NCBI RefSeq assembly: GCF_014395785.1
Contig: NZ_CP060713.1
Span: 2,632,501-2,696,500, forward strand
Length of the DNA: 64,000 bases
Source of the DNA: Nocardioides mesophilus
GTDB taxonomy: Bacteria; Actinomycetota; Actinomycetes; Propionibacteriales; Nocardioidaceae
Direction: 5' to 3'
The translations under genes and the position numbers were made by a program. The stretch's first letter is position 1. Each line of letters opens with the position of its first letter. Below the pieces are notes generated by a model. The model did no database searches and was not told the DNA's origin. It saw nothing but the letters and a program-made list of their open reading frames with translations. Below, piece after piece: positions 12,108-24,358 of this stretch.

Positions 12108-13424
12108 GTGGACTGGCTGATCGGCAGCAGTGACGCTCGAAAGGGCGCAGAGATCGCGCGCACCCTGGTGGCGGAGCACCTGCAGCGCCACGCCCTCGAG
12201 CAGTCCGCAGTCGGACCGGTCCACCAGATCCTCAGGGACCGGCTGCCTGGTGCGTTCGAGAGGGCCGGCGGGAAGCCGGTGCTGCTGGTCTTCGACTGGC
12301 TCCAGGCCACGCCGGTGCTCGTGGTCTCCCGCGTCGACGAGCCGGCCGAGGTCGTGGCGGAGGTGCTCGCCGACGAGTCGGTGCCGCCCGCCCTTCGCGC
12401 CGGGGTCCGTGCGTGGAGCCGCGGCGAGCTCGACACGCTCGCGCTGCCCGTGGAGCGCAGCCGCCAGCAGACCTTCGCCGCCGGGCCGCCGCCGATCGTG
12501 GCGCCCGGCCTCGACCTCGAGCGACAGGGCGCCGCGGTCGTGGCGATCGCCCTGGCCACCGCCCTCGAGGCGCACCCGAGCGTCTCCGCGTCACAGGCGG
12601 CCTCGATCGCCGGCTCGATGATCGCCACCGCCGGAGCGGAGCAGACGGAGATCTCCGACGCGCTGTCGGCGGCCGAGACCTTCGTCCGGCTGCACAACGC
12701 CCTGGGCAGCGACGCCCACGTGGTGGCGGCCGACCAGGACCGGATCGAGATCGCGGTCGCGCGCTGCCCGTTCGGCACCCGCGAGGGCCAGACCAGCGCA
12801 CTGTGCCACGTCTCCACCGGGATGGCCGGTCAGCTCGCGGCCCGGGTGCGCGGGGAGTCGCTGGTGGTGCTGGACGAGTCGGTCGCCCACGGCGACCCCG
12901 AGTGCCACCTGCAGATCCTGCTGGGGGAGTCGCTCGGTGGCGACGTCGACGGGCAGACCTACTTCTGGCCGCCGCGGGCCACCTCGCCGGTCGCTCCGGC
13001 CCCGCACCTCGACCTCTCGGTCAGCCTGCCGCGCGAGAGCGTCAGCGTCCCCGTGGTACGCCGGCTGGCGGCCCAGGCGCTGCGGGCCTTCGGCGTCGAC
13101 GAGGAGAACGTCGACGACGTACAGCTGGCGATCACCGAGGCCTGCGGCAACGTCATCGACCACGCCGGGGAGACCGACACCTACGAGGTCAAGATCGAGC
13201 TCGCGGCCGATCGCTGTGCGATCACGGTCATCGACCAGGGCGCCGGCTTCGACGCCACCGCGGTGCCCGAGCAGGCAGCGGTCGACGCCGAGATGGGCCG
13301 CGGGCTCACCCTGATGCGGGCGCTGGTGGACAACGTGGCCTTCCACAACGAGCCGCAGGCGGGGGCCGTCGTGCACATGGTCAAGCAGCTCACCTACGAC
13401 TCCGACCACCCGCTGCACCGCTGA
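12108..13424 (+). CDS. RsbW-like HATPase regulator with an N-terminal Cys-containing sensory region
   Basis: 438 residues. The last 130 form a serine-kinase-type HATPase domain as in RsbW/SpoIIAB anti-sigma factors: EACGNVIDHAG (N box), VIDQGAGFD (G1) and GRGLTLMRALVDNV (G2). The middle has Cys residues in CPFGTREGQ, ALCHVST and PECHLQ, spaced as in methanogen-output (MetOD1)/V4R-like sensor domains, so a metal or redox ligand is possible. No transmembrane segment. GTG 12108 is chosen because GGAGG ends five bases upstream; longer in-frame extensions lack a ribosome site. It probably controls a sigma factor or anti-anti-sigma factor, none of which is adjacent. The HATPase call is firm; the sensor call is tentative. 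Confidence 0.7.
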   Translation: MDWLIGSSDARKGAEIARTLVAEHLQRHALEQSAVGPVHQILRDRLPGAFERAGGKPVLLVFDWLQATPVLVVSRVDEPAEVVAEVLADESVPPALRAGVRAWSRGELDTLALPVERSRQQTFAAGPPPIVAPGLDLERQGAAVVAIALATALEAHPSVSASQAASIAGSMIATAGAEQTEISDALSAAETFVRLHNALGSDAHVVAADQDRIEIAVARCPFGTREGQTSALCHVSTGMAGQLAARVRGESLVVLDESVAHGDPECHLQILLGESLGGDVDGQTYFWPPRATSPVAPAPHLDLSVSLPRESVSVPVVRRLAAQALRAFGVDEENVDDVQLAITEACGNVIDHAGETDTYEVKIELAADRCAITVIDQGAGFDATAVPEQAAVDAEMGRGLTLMRALVDNVAFHNEPQAGAVVHMVKQLTYDSDHPLHR

Positions 13425-13531
13425 GCGGTGCGCCCGGCCAGGCGGCGGGGGGCGGTCGATGAGTTCGGGGTGCCCGGCCGGTCCAAGCAGGTGAGTCGTC
13501 CCGCCGGGACACCGACCGGCAGGAGCCGCGC

Positions 13532-13975
13532 ATGTCCGAGCAGCAGCCCGAGCGGCCCGGCGGACGGCGGCGCCCGTCGCGGCAGATCTACGTCCACCTC
13601 CCGGTGGCGGACCTGGCCTCGTCGATAGCGTTCTTCACCGCCCTGGGCTTCGACGTGGCCCCGGATTCCACCGACGCCGACGCCACCGCGCTCGTGGTCG
13701 GCGAGGCGGCCTTCGTGATGCTGCTGACCCGCCCGTTCTTCGCCGGCTTCACCCGCAAGCCGGTCGCGGACCCGACGGTCACCGAGGTCACCGTGGCGGT
13801 CTCGGCACGCACGCGGCGCGAGGTCGACGAGCTGGTCGACCGTGCCCTGGAGCTCGGTGCGCAGCCGTGCCGAGAGGCGCAGGACCGCGGCTTCATGTAC
13901 GGCCGCAGCTTCTACGACCTCGACGGCCACCTCTGGGAGCTGATCTGGTCCGACCCGGACGCGTTCGCGGCCTGA
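13532..13975 (+). CDS. VOC (glyoxalase/bleomycin-resistance) family protein
   Basis: 147 residues with one VOC unit: IYVHLPVADLASSIAFFTALGF at the start and FYDLDGHLWELIWSD at the end, where the metal-binding Glu of the family sits in LWEL. Internal loop residues (FMYGRSFYD) match the lactoylglutathione-lyase-like actinobacterial group. AGGAG precedes the ATG. Enzyme substrate unknown; it stands alone. Confidence 0.8.
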   Translation: MSEQQPERPGGRRRPSRQIYVHLPVADLASSIAFFTALGFDVAPDSTDADATALVVGEAAFVMLLTRPFFAGFTRKPVADPTVTEVTVAVSARTRREVDELVDRALELGAQPCREAQDRGFMYGRSFYDLDGHLWELIWSDPDAFAA

Positions 13976-14076
13976 CCCCGGAAGTTCTCCGGCGCGAAAC
14001 CTGCGGGCAGCACCCCTGGAACATCGACGGGCCACGCTGGGCAGCGACCCCCTCGTCGCGACCACCGGGAGCCCCC

Positions 14077-15177
14077 ATGCTGTGGAGAGTCCGTACGACG
14101 CTCGCCGACCGACCGGGCGCCCTGGCCCACCTGGCCCGGCGCTGCGGCGAGCGCACGGTGAACATCCTGGGGCTGCAGATCTTCCCCGGGGTCGACGGCG
14201 TCACCGACGAGCTGGTGCTGCGGGCCCCCGAGGGGTGGGGGGTCACGGAGCTGACCGCCCTCGTCGAGGCCGCAGGCGGCACCCGGATCTCGGTCGGCCG
14301 GTGCAGCGAGCACGCGTTGGCCGACGGCCCGACCCGGCACCTGAGCGCGATCCGAGCGGTGCTGCACGGCACCTCCCCGGTCGGGGCGGTCCTCGCCGAT
14401 CTGCTCGACGCCGACCCGGTCGGTGCGACCGGACCGCAGGAGCGTCTCGAGGTGGACGTCGCCGGGCAGCGGGTGGAGGTCCGCCGAACCGAGCCGTTCA
14501 CCGGGACCGAGCATGCCCGGGCGCAGGCCTTCGCCGCGCTCGTCGGCGACCTCGTCGAGCGCGGGCTCACCGACCCGGTGCCCGAGCCGGCCGCCCCGCC
14601 CGGTCGGCCGGTCGGCCGGTCGGCGCACGGGGTGCTGCTCCGTGAGGGCACCCTCGACGACGTGCCGGCGCTGCTGGCCATGCACGCGCGTTGCTCGGCG
14701 GACACCGTCTACCGGCAGTACGCCGCCCCGCTGGCGCGTCTGGACGCCCGGCTGGCCCGGCGGATCCTCCGGGGCGGCGAGGGCAGCCTCGTGGCCGAGG
14801 CGTCGGGCGCCGTGGTCGGCCTGGCCGCGCTGGCCGCCGCCGTGGGCGACACCTGCGAGCTGTCGCTGCTGGTCGAGGACGGCTGGCAGCGGCGCGGCGT
14901 CGGCACCCGGCTGCTGGCTGCGGCGACCCGTCTGGCCGCGTCCGCGGGCATCGCGGAGGTGCTGCTGCGCGGACCGGCGGAGAACCCCGCCGCCATTGCG
15001 ATGGTCTTCGGCTCCGGGCTGCGGGCCCGGGTCAGGCTGCACGACGAGGAGCTGCAGGTCACCGTGTCGACCCGGGGCCTGGCGGCGGCCTCGCCGGCGG
15101 CGACCGGGGCACCCGGCACGGTCGGGGCCGCGTCGGCAGCCTCAGCCCGGCTGGTCCGGGGCGGTCGCCGGGGCTGA
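14077..15177 (+). CDS. ACT domain-GNAT acetyltransferase fusion
   Basis: 366 residues. Residues 1-75 look like an ACT amino-acid-binding domain: RVRTTLADRPGALAHLARRCG, then VNILGLQIFPG and TDELVLRAPEGW. Residues about 185-330 are a GNAT domain with the acetyl-CoA loop ELSLLVEDGWQRRGVGTRLL and a C-terminal strand. A Pro/Gly linker near 170-180 separates them. The combination suggests acetylation controlled by an amino acid, like known ligand-gated GNAT enzymes, but ligand and substrate are unknown. The 3' end overlaps the convergent kinase gene by 36 bases, so one of the two ends may be extended. Confidence 0.72.
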   Translation: MLWRVRTTLADRPGALAHLARRCGERTVNILGLQIFPGVDGVTDELVLRAPEGWGVTELTALVEAAGGTRISVGRCSEHALADGPTRHLSAIRAVLHGTSPVGAVLADLLDADPVGATGPQERLEVDVAGQRVEVRRTEPFTGTEHARAQAFAALVGDLVERGLTDPVPEPAAPPGRPVGRSAHGVLLREGTLDDVPALLAMHARCSADTVYRQYAAPLARLDARLARRILRGGEGSLVAEASGAVVGLAALAAAVGDTCELSLLVEDGWQRRGVGTRLLAAATRLAASAGIAEVLLRGPAENPAAIAMVFGSGLRARVRLHDEELQVTVSTRGLAAASPAATGAPGTVGAASAASARLVRGGRRG

Positions 15178-16596
15178 GCCCCGGACGACGACCGGAGGGG
15201 CGGCGACCTCGGCGACCCCGGCGACCGGCACCTCCAGCACGACGGTGGCGCCGCCGCCCGCCGTCGCGGCGGTGCCCGGGTCCTCGATCCGGACCGACCC
15301 GCCGAGCGTCTCGGCGACGGCCCGGACCAGCGACAGCCCCAACCCGCTGCCGCGGGTGCTGCGGCTCTCGTCGGCCCGCGCGAAGCGGTCGAACGCCCGG
15401 TGCCGGACCGAGTCGGGGAACCCGGCGCCCTCGTCGTGCACCTCGAGGCGCAGCAGGCCGTCGTGCAGCGAGGCGATGACCGAGACCGCGCCCTCGCCGT
15501 GCCGCAGGGCGTTGGAGACGAGGTTGGTCACCGCCATCTCGAGCCAGCGCCGGTCGACCCGTACTACCGCCGCTGGAGCGTCGACCCGCAGCCGGCGGCC
15601 CTGCCCGTCCGCCGTCCGCTCGAAGCGGCCGACCACCTCGTGGAGCCAGCGCCGGAGGTCCATCTCCTCGGGCACGGCCACGGCCGCGCCGGAGCGCAGC
15701 TCCTCGAGGTCGAGCAGGGCGTTGGACAGCTCCACCAGCCGGCCCACCTGGGACTGCAGCGACTCGAGCACCTCGGCGACCTCGGCGGGGGACCGGGGCC
15801 GGTGCCGGGCCCACTCGATCTCGGCGGCCAGCAGCGACAGCGGGGTGCGCAGCTCGTGCGAGGCGTCGGCGAGGAACGAGCGCTCACGCAGCTGTGCCGC
15901 CTCGATCTGGGCCAGCAGGCCGTTGAAGGTGTGACCGAGCCGGGTCAGCTCGTCGCCGCGCTCCTCGTCGACGGGCAGCCGTCCGCCCGGGTCCTCGTGC
16001 ATCGAGTCGACCGCCACCCGGTAGTCGTGCACCGGCCGCAGCGCCGCCCGCGCGGTCCGGTAGCCCACCACCGCGGCCGCGACCAGGGTCAGCGCGCCGC
16101 CGAGCACCAGCTGCAGCAGCAGCTCGCGCAGCGCCTCGTCGTGCCGGGACCGGTCCAGGCCCACGGCCAGCACCCGTTCGCCCTCGGGGGTGCTCACCCG
16201 GGTGAGCCGCAGCCGGTAGGCGCGGTCGGGAACCGGGAGGAACGTGCCGACGTCGAGCTCGGCGGGGGCGGCTCCGAGCCCGCGTACGGCGGCGGCCCCG
16301 ACAACCGGGGCGGAGCTGCCGTTGCTGGAGTCCAGCAGCCGCCCGGTGGTGGTGTAGGTCTGCCAGACCTCGTCGTGGGCGGCGGGAGGTGGCGCGTCGC
16401 CCCGCTCCACCCGGGCGACCGCGGCGTCGCTGACGGTCCCCAGGTCGCTCTCGAGCTGCCGGTCCAGGGCGAACGCCACGCGCGAGTAGATGAACGTCGA
16501 GACCACGGCGAGCACCACCGCCATCGACAGCACCACCGTGACCACCAGCCGGGTCACGATCGGACGGCCGCCGACCAGGCGCTGCCACGGCGTCAC
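15142..16596 (-). CDS. Two-component sensor histidine kinase (HisKA/HATPase)
   Basis: 484 residues. A transmembrane helix at about 15-40, an extracytoplasmic sensor of about 120 residues, a second helix near 163-185, a HAMP linker, then the phosphoacceptor helix FLADASHELRTPLSLL, the N box MAVTNLVSNALRHG, DEGAGF and GSGLGLSLVRAVAE. It is downstream of its response regulator with a 4-base overlap. The order regulator-kinase and the divergent polyphosphate operon suggest it senses an envelope or phosphate-related signal; this is inference. Confidence 0.93.
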   Translation of the reverse strand: MTPWQRLVGGRPIVTRLVVTVVLSMAVVLAVVSTFIYSRVAFALDRQLESDLGTVSDAAVARVERGDAPPPAAHDEVWQTYTTTGRLLDSSNGSSAPVVGAAAVRGLGAAPAELDVGTFLPVPDRAYRLRLTRVSTPEGERVLAVGLDRSRHDEALRELLLQLVLGGALTLVAAAVVGYRTARAALRPVHDYRVAVDSMHEDPGGRLPVDEERGDELTRLGHTFNGLLAQIEAAQLRERSFLADASHELRTPLSLLAAEIEWARHRPRSPAEVAEVLESLQSQVGRLVELSNALLDLEELRSGAAVAVPEEMDLRRWLHEVVGRFERTADGQGRRLRVDAPAAVVRVDRRWLEMAVTNLVSNALRHGEGAVSVIASLHDGLLRLEVHDEGAGFPDSVRHRAFDRFARADESRSTRGSGLGLSLVRAVAETLGGSVRIEDPGTAATAGGGATVVLEVPVAGVAEVAAPPVVVRGSAPATAPDQPG

Positions 16597-17261
16597 GGAA
16601 GCCGCTCCAGCCGGTAGCCGACGCCGCGCACGGTTCCGATCCGCACCGACGACGACGCCTCCAGGTGGGCGCGCAGCTTCGAGACGTGCACCTCGATGGC
16701 GTTGCTCTGCAGCTCGACCTCGTTGTCCCAGACCTCGTCGAGGAGCCGTTGCCGCGACACCACCCGGCCGGGCGGGTCCAGCAGGGTGCGGAGCACCGCG
16801 AACTCGCGGCGCGACAGCTTCACCTCGATGTCCGCGACCCAGCAGCGGTGCAGCTCGGGGTCCAGGACGACGTCGCCGAGGCGGCGCGCCGAGGTCCCCG
16901 GCTCCTTGCGGCGCAGGATCGCCCGGAGCCGGGCGTGCAGCTCCTCGAGCGCGAACGGCTTCACGAGGTAGTCGTCCGCGCCGGCCTCCAGCCCGGCCAC
17001 CCGCTCGTGGACGGCGCCGCGGGCGGTCAGCATCAGCACCGGTACGTCGTCGCCCTCGGCCCGCAGGGTCCGGCAGACCGTCGTACCGCTCATCCGGGGC
17101 AGCATCAGGTCCAGCACCACCGCGTCGACGTCGCCGGCGCGGCAGGCGGCCAGCGCGGACTCGCCGTCGTAGCAGCCGCTCGAGCGGATGCCGAGGTCGT
17201 CGAGGTAGCGCCTGACCAGCTCGACCATCCGTGGCTCGTCGTCGACGACCAACACGTGCAC
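16593..17261 (-). CDS. OmpR/PhoB-family response regulator
   Basis: 222 residues. Receiver domain with the acidic pair DDE (residues 7-9), phosphoacceptor Asp in VVLDLMLPRMSG, Thr in MLTARG and Lys in DDYLVKPF. The C-terminal winged helix (LSRREFAVLRTLL...NAIEVHVSKLRAHLE...RGVGYRL) binds tandem direct repeats. Candidate repeats with an 11-base period lie in the divergent gap just upstream, between this gene and the DUF4956-VTC-PAP2 operon. GTG start at 17261. Confidence 0.95.
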   Translation of the reverse strand: MHVLVVDDEPRMVELVRRYLDDLGIRSSGCYDGESALAACRAGDVDAVVLDLMLPRMSGTTVCRTLRAEGDDVPVLMLTARGAVHERVAGLEAGADDYLVKPFALEELHARLRAILRRKEPGTSARRLGDVVLDPELHRCWVADIEVKLSRREFAVLRTLLDPPGRVVSRQRLLDEVWDNEVELQSNAIEVHVSKLRAHLEASSSVRIGTVRGVGYRLERLP

Positions 17262-17294
17262 GTCCCCAGCGTAGGTGGGCGGGGCCTGCTACGC

Positions 17295-17349
17295 GTTCAC
17301 GCTTCCTTCACGAACCGGCCATAACGTCGCTGCCAGACGTTCACCACTG
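17295..17349 (+). promoter_or_regulatory. PHO-box-like 11-bp direct repeats in the divergent promoter
   Basis: GTTCACGCTTC (17295), CTTCACGAACC (17306) and GTTCACCACTG (17339) lie in phase, 11 and 33 bases apart. Streptomyces PhoP boxes are 11-base direct repeats of GTTCACC. The first two precede a TAACGT -10-like box at 17322-17327, so a bound regulator could contact polymerase at the operon for DUF4956, VTC and PAP2. Either a genome-encoded PhoP or the adjacent regulator could bind. Confidence 0.55.
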
Positions 17350-17370
17350 GATTCGAAGGGACTGAGACGC

Positions 17371-17989
17371 ATGGCGTGGCTGACCTACGCAGGCTCACTG
17401 GTCGGGCTCGGGCTCGACGTGCTCTGCCTGTTCGTGCTGGCGGGCTGGCTCTACCGGCGGCGCTCCGCTGCGCCGGAGATGACCCTGGTACTGACCGCGC
17501 TGAACATCGGCCTGTTCGCCGCCGTGGCCGCGATCGGCTCCGGCGACTTCCCCACCGGGATCGGCTTCGGGCTCTTCGGCCTGCTCAGCCTGGTGCGCCT
17601 GCGCAGCGCCGCCTTCACGCTCAAGGACATGGCCTACACGTTCTCGGCGCTGGTGCTCGCGCTGGTCAACGGTCTCCCGGAGCGCTCGCTGCCGCTGGTC
17701 CTCGCGCTCGACGCGGTGGTGCTGCTGGCGATGTGGCTGGTGGACGACACCCGGCTCTCGCCGCCGACCCGGGTGATGCGGATGACGCTGGACCGGGCCG
17801 TGGTGGACCCCGCCGAGGTGCGCGCCGAGGTGACCGCCCGGTTGGGGTCGGCGCCGCGCGCCGTCGCGGTGGAGTCGGTCGACTACGTGCGCGAGACCAC
17901 GGTCGTGTCGGTGCGTCGCGAGATCGACGAGGAGCCGATCGCCGACACCCGGCTCGAGGACCTGGAGACCCTGCACGAGGGGGCCGGCC

Positions 17990-17997
<8 letters not shown>
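17371..17997 (+). CDS. DUF4956 membrane protein
   Basis: 208 residues. Three or four transmembrane segments fill the first 125 residues (about 5-25, 38-55, 58-72, 85-122), with the conserved GIGFGLFGLLSLVRLRSAAFTLKDMAY stretch of DUF4956. The last 80 residues are a soluble, charged tail. The family commonly sits beside VTC-domain polyphosphate polymerases, as here, where the next gene overlaps by 8 bases. It may form the membrane partner or channel for the polymer; function is not established. GAAGGG lies ten bases before the ATG. Confidence 0.8.
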
Positions 17998-21239
<3,242 letters not shown>

Positions 21240-21248
21240 GCTCCGCGC

Positions 21249-22355
21249 ATGCAAGAGATCGAGATCGGTCGGGCCAAGCGCGGACGCCGCGCGTACTCCT
21301 TCGACGACGTCGCCATCGTGCCCTCGCGGCGCACGCGCGACCCCGAGGAGGTCTCGGTCGCCTGGCAGATCGACGCCTACCGCTTCGAGCTGCCGATCCT
21401 GGCGGCCCCGATGGACTCGGTGATGTCGCCGGAGACCGCGGTCGCCTTCGGCCAGGCGGGCGGCCTCGGCGTGCTCGACCTCGAGGGGCTGTGGACGCGG
21501 TACGACGACCCGAGCGACCTGCTCGCGGAGGTGGCCGGCCTGCAGGGCGAGGAGGCCACCCGACGGCTGCAGGAGATCTACGCCGAGCCGGTCCGGGCCG
21601 AGCTGATCACCGAGCGGCTGCGCCAGATGCGCGCGTCCGGGGTGACCGTCGCCGGCTCGCTGTCCCCGCAGCGCACCAAGGAGTTCGGCAAGACCGTCGT
21701 CGACGCGGGCGTGGACATGTTCGTGATCCGCGGGACCACCGTCTCCGCCGAGCACGTCTCCGGGCAGTCGGAGCCGCTGAACCTCAAGGAGTTCATCTAC
21801 GAGCTCGACGTGCCGGTGATCGTCGGCGGCTGCGCGACCTACCAGGCGGCGCTGCACCTGATGCGCACCGGCGCGGCGGGCGTGCTGGTCGGCTTCGGCG
21901 GCGGCGCGGCGCACACCACCCGCAGCGTCCTGGGCGTCGCGGTGCCGATGGCCAGCGCGATCGCCGACGTCGCCGCGGCTCGCCGTGACTACCTCGACGA
22001 GTCCGGCGGCCGCTACGTCCACGTGATCGCCGACGGCTCGATCGGCCGCTCCGGCGACGTCGCCAAGGCGATCGCCTGCGGCGCCGACGCGATGATGATC
22101 GGCTCGCCGCTGGCCCGGGCCTCCGAGGCGCCGGGGCGCGGGTTCCACTGGGGCTCCGAGGCGTGGCACGCCGAGCTGCCGCGCGGCGAGCGGATCGCGA
22201 TCGGCACCGTCGGCAGCCTCCAGGAGATCCTCTTCGGCCCCTCCCGGGTCGCCGACGGCACGATGAACCTCGTCGGCGCGCTGCGCCGGGCGATGGCGAC
22301 CACCGGCTACACCGAGCTCAAGGAGTTCCAGCGGGTCGAGGTCGTCGTCCAGTGA
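21249..22355 (+). CDS. guaB3: GuaB3 family IMP dehydrogenase-related protein
   Basis: 368 residues, with a TIM barrel related to GuaB but no CBS domains. Its flavin/NAD-type features match actinobacterial GuaB3 (FDDVAIVPSRRTRDPEEVS, ILAAPMDSVMSPETA, VIADGSIGRSGDVAKAIACGADAMMIGSPLA). The position straight after guaB is the usual one. Family members have been reported with IMP dehydrogenase or GMP reductase activity; this one cannot be assigned. A TAGGCT box at 21237-21242, on the guaB stop, lies six bases before the ATG with no Shine-Dalgarno, so a leaderless mRNA is likely. Confidence 0.9.
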   Translation: MQEIEIGRAKRGRRAYSFDDVAIVPSRRTRDPEEVSVAWQIDAYRFELPILAAPMDSVMSPETAVAFGQAGGLGVLDLEGLWTRYDDPSDLLAEVAGLQGEEATRRLQEIYAEPVRAELITERLRQMRASGVTVAGSLSPQRTKEFGKTVVDAGVDMFVIRGTTVSAEHVSGQSEPLNLKEFIYELDVPVIVGGCATYQAALHLMRTGAAGVLVGFGGGAAHTTRSVLGVAVPMASAIADVAAARRDYLDESGGRYVHVIADGSIGRSGDVAKAIACGADAMMIGSPLARASEAPGRGFHWGSEAWHAELPRGERIAIGTVGSLQEILFGPSRVADGTMNLVGALRRAMATTGYTELKEFQRVEVVVQ

Positions 22356-22407
22356 GCGGTCCGCGCCGCGACGTCCGGCGGACCGTGCGCGACAGGCCCC
22401 GGTCCGG

Positions 22408-23225
22408 ATGACGTCCGCGGGGGTGCTGCGGGTGGCGGCCGCCCAGGCCGAGTCGGTCTCCGGCGACGTCCCCGCGAACGTGGCGACCGCGGTGTCGCTG
22501 GTGCGGGCCGCGGCCCGGGGCGGTGCCCGGCTGGTGGTGCTGCCCGAGCTCTTCCTCACCGGGTACGACGTCGCGGCCTGGACCCCCGAGGGCTGCCTGC
22601 GGCCTGACGACGCGGTCCTCGAGCCGCTGCGGTCGGCCGCCCGGGAAGGCGCGATCGCGGTCGTGGTCGGTGCCGCGGTGGCCCACGAGGACGGCCGGCA
22701 CACCCTGTCGGTGCTCGTGGTCGCCCCCGACGGAACCACCACCGCGCCGTACGACAAGCAGCACCTGTTCGCCGACGAGCGCGAGTTCTTCGACGCCGGC
22801 GACCACGGCGCCTCGATCACCCTCGACGGCTGGGAGCTCGGCCTCGGGGTCTGCTACGACGGCTGCTTCCCGAGCACGCGGCGGCCGCCGCCGCAGCGGG
22901 GGCGACGGCGTACCTCTGCCCGTCGGCGTACTTCGTCGGCTCGGAGCACCGGCGGGACCTCTACTACGCCGCCCGCGCGATCGACAACGGCATCTACGTC
23001 GTCTTCGCCGGCCTGACCGGGCGGTGCGGGGACTGGAGGTTCAACGGCGGCAGCGCCGTCTACGAGCCCGAGGGCCGCCCGCTCGACCGGGTCGGCGACG
23101 CGTCACCTGCGGTGGCCTTCGCCGACCTCGACCCGGCCGAGGTGCGCCGCTTCCAGGCGGCACACCCGGTCGCGCGCGACCGGGTCGACCAGCTCGCCCG
23201 ACGCCACCTGCTCGCCCTCGCCTAG
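22408..23225 (+). pseudogene. Carbon-nitrogen hydrolase (nitrilase superfamily), split by a one-base frameshift
   Basis: The nitrilase triad is complete in the first frame: Glu47 (VVLPELFLTG), Lys117 (YDKQHLF) and Cys149 (GVCYDGCFP). The reading frame breaks right after CYDGCFP. One C missing from CCC at 22869-22871 restores EHARAAAAAGATAYLCPSAYF and 118 more residues to a TAG at 23223-23225 (FAGLTGRCGDWRFNGGSAVY, a typical family segment). The repaired protein is 272 residues, the normal length. Substrate unknown; members hydrolyse amides or nitriles. It follows guaB3 by 52 bases and may share its mRNA. Confidence 0.85.
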
Positions 23226-23265
23226 CCGGCTGGACCGCGGGCCGCAGGGTGGGGCCGCGCGGCGG

Positions 23266-23637
23266 TCAGGACCCGGCCGCCGGTGTGCCGCCGAACCGGA
23301 GCACCAGGGCCGCCCCGATCTCCGCGTGCCGGACCAGGAACGCCCGCTCGTCGAGGCGCTTGCGCCGCAGCCAGCCGGTGACCTCGGAGTTGCACTTGCT
23401 GGCGTTGCAGGAGCCGCAGGCCGGCGCGATGTTGTCGAGCGTGTAGCGGCCACCGCGGGAGAGCGGCAGGACGCAGTCGCGCTGCAGCGGCCTGCCGGTC
23501 GCCCCGCAGTAGGCACAACCTCCCCAGGCCGCCTGGAGGGCGCTCCACTGCTCGCTGCTGAGGTCGTGCTCGACGGCGGCGAGGCGACGCTTGCGCTTGC
23601 GGGCGCTGCGCGCCCTGCGGCTCCGGTCCAGCGCCAT
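23266..23637 (-). CDS. HNH endonuclease domain protein
   Basis: 123 residues. The zinc ribbon of an HNH nuclease is visible: CAYCG, then the DCVLPLSRGGRYTLDNIAPAC core (D/H-x-x-P...G-x-x-x-N) and CGSCNASKC. The first core residue is Asp in RDCVLP instead of the usual DH pair, so activity is uncertain. The N terminus is strongly basic (RSRRARSARKRKRR). A TAGGCT box at 23649-23644 lies six bases before the ATG, suggesting leaderless mRNA. Isolated; not in an evident restriction, phage or toxin locus. Confidence 0.8.
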   Translation of the reverse strand: MALDRSRRARSARKRKRRLAAVEHDLSSEQWSALQAAWGGCAYCGATGRPLQRDCVLPLSRGGRYTLDNIAPACGSCNASKCNSEVTGWLRRKRLDERAFLVRHAEIGAALVLRFGGTPAAGS

Positions 23638-23804
23638 CGACCCAGCCTAGGGGCCCGGAGCCCGGCTCCAGCGGCCCGGAGCAGCGACTCGCCGGCTCCG
23701 CGGCGCTCGGGGGTGAGTCGTGGATCACGGAGCGCCGGGTGCCTGCAAACCGGAACCGGCGGGTACCGGTGCGGCTACGGCACGATCAACCAGAACGGAC
23801 GCAT

Positions 23805-24275
23805 ATGACTACGCACAGCCACACCACCACCCGCACGACCGACAAGACCCTGGTGCAGAAGGCCGCAGCCGCGGTCGGCGCCGTGTTCCTGCTGGTCGGC
23901 ATCCTCGGCTTCGTGCCCGGGATCACCACCAACTACGACGCGCTGCAGGTGGCCGGCCACGAGTCCGGCGCCAAGCTGATCGGCCTCTTCGAGGTCTCGG
24001 TGCTGCACAACATCGTGCACCTGCTCTTCGGCATCGCCGGCCTGGCGATGGCGCGCACCGCCTCCAGCGCCCGCAACTTCCTCATCGGCGGCGGCGCCGT
24101 CTACCTGGTCCTCTGGGTCTACGGGCTCGTCGTGGACCACGACTCGGCGGCCAACTTCGTGCCGCTGAACACCGCGGACAACTGGCTGCACTTCGTCCTG
24201 GGCGTGGCCATGATCGCGCTGGGCGTCGTGCTCGGCAAGAAGGCCGCGGACGCCGCTGGCCCCCACCTCGGCTGA
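23805..24275 (+). CDS. DUF4383 membrane protein
   Basis: 156 residues with four predicted transmembrane helices (about 20-40, 65-85, 92-112, 128-147) and the DUF4383 signature HNIVHLLFGIAGLAMAR and NWLHFVLGVAMIALG. A short hydrophilic Thr/His-rich N terminus precedes the first helix. The family is common in actinobacteria, often stress-related, and has no assigned function. Confidence 0.82.
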   Translation: MTTHSHTTTRTTDKTLVQKAAAAVGAVFLLVGILGFVPGITTNYDALQVAGHESGAKLIGLFEVSVLHNIVHLLFGIAGLAMARTASSARNFLIGGGAVYLVLWVYGLVVDHDSAANFVPLNTADNWLHFVLGVAMIALGVVLGKKAADAAGPHLG

Positions 24276-24306
24276 GCGGCGGCCGGCACACCCGCTTTTT
24301 GCGGAG

Positions 24307-24322
24307 TTGTGCAACTGCGCAA
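24307..24322. promoter_or_regulatory. Operator-like inverted repeat upstream of the M4 protease
   Basis: TTGTGCA, two bases, TGCGCAA: six of seven positions are symmetric. It lies in an otherwise gene-free stretch after a short T-run. It may bind a repressor for the protease gene; no matching regulator is adjacent. Confidence 0.35.
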
Positions 24323-24358
24323 ACTGCCGTCTTGTGAGCGGCTGCGTGCCAGGTGATC

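Noticed and set aside
23266-23637. HNH protein as part of a restriction or toxin-antitoxin defence locus.
   Set aside because: It is isolated between a nitrilase and a DUF4383 gene, with no methylase, antitoxin or phage genes nearby.
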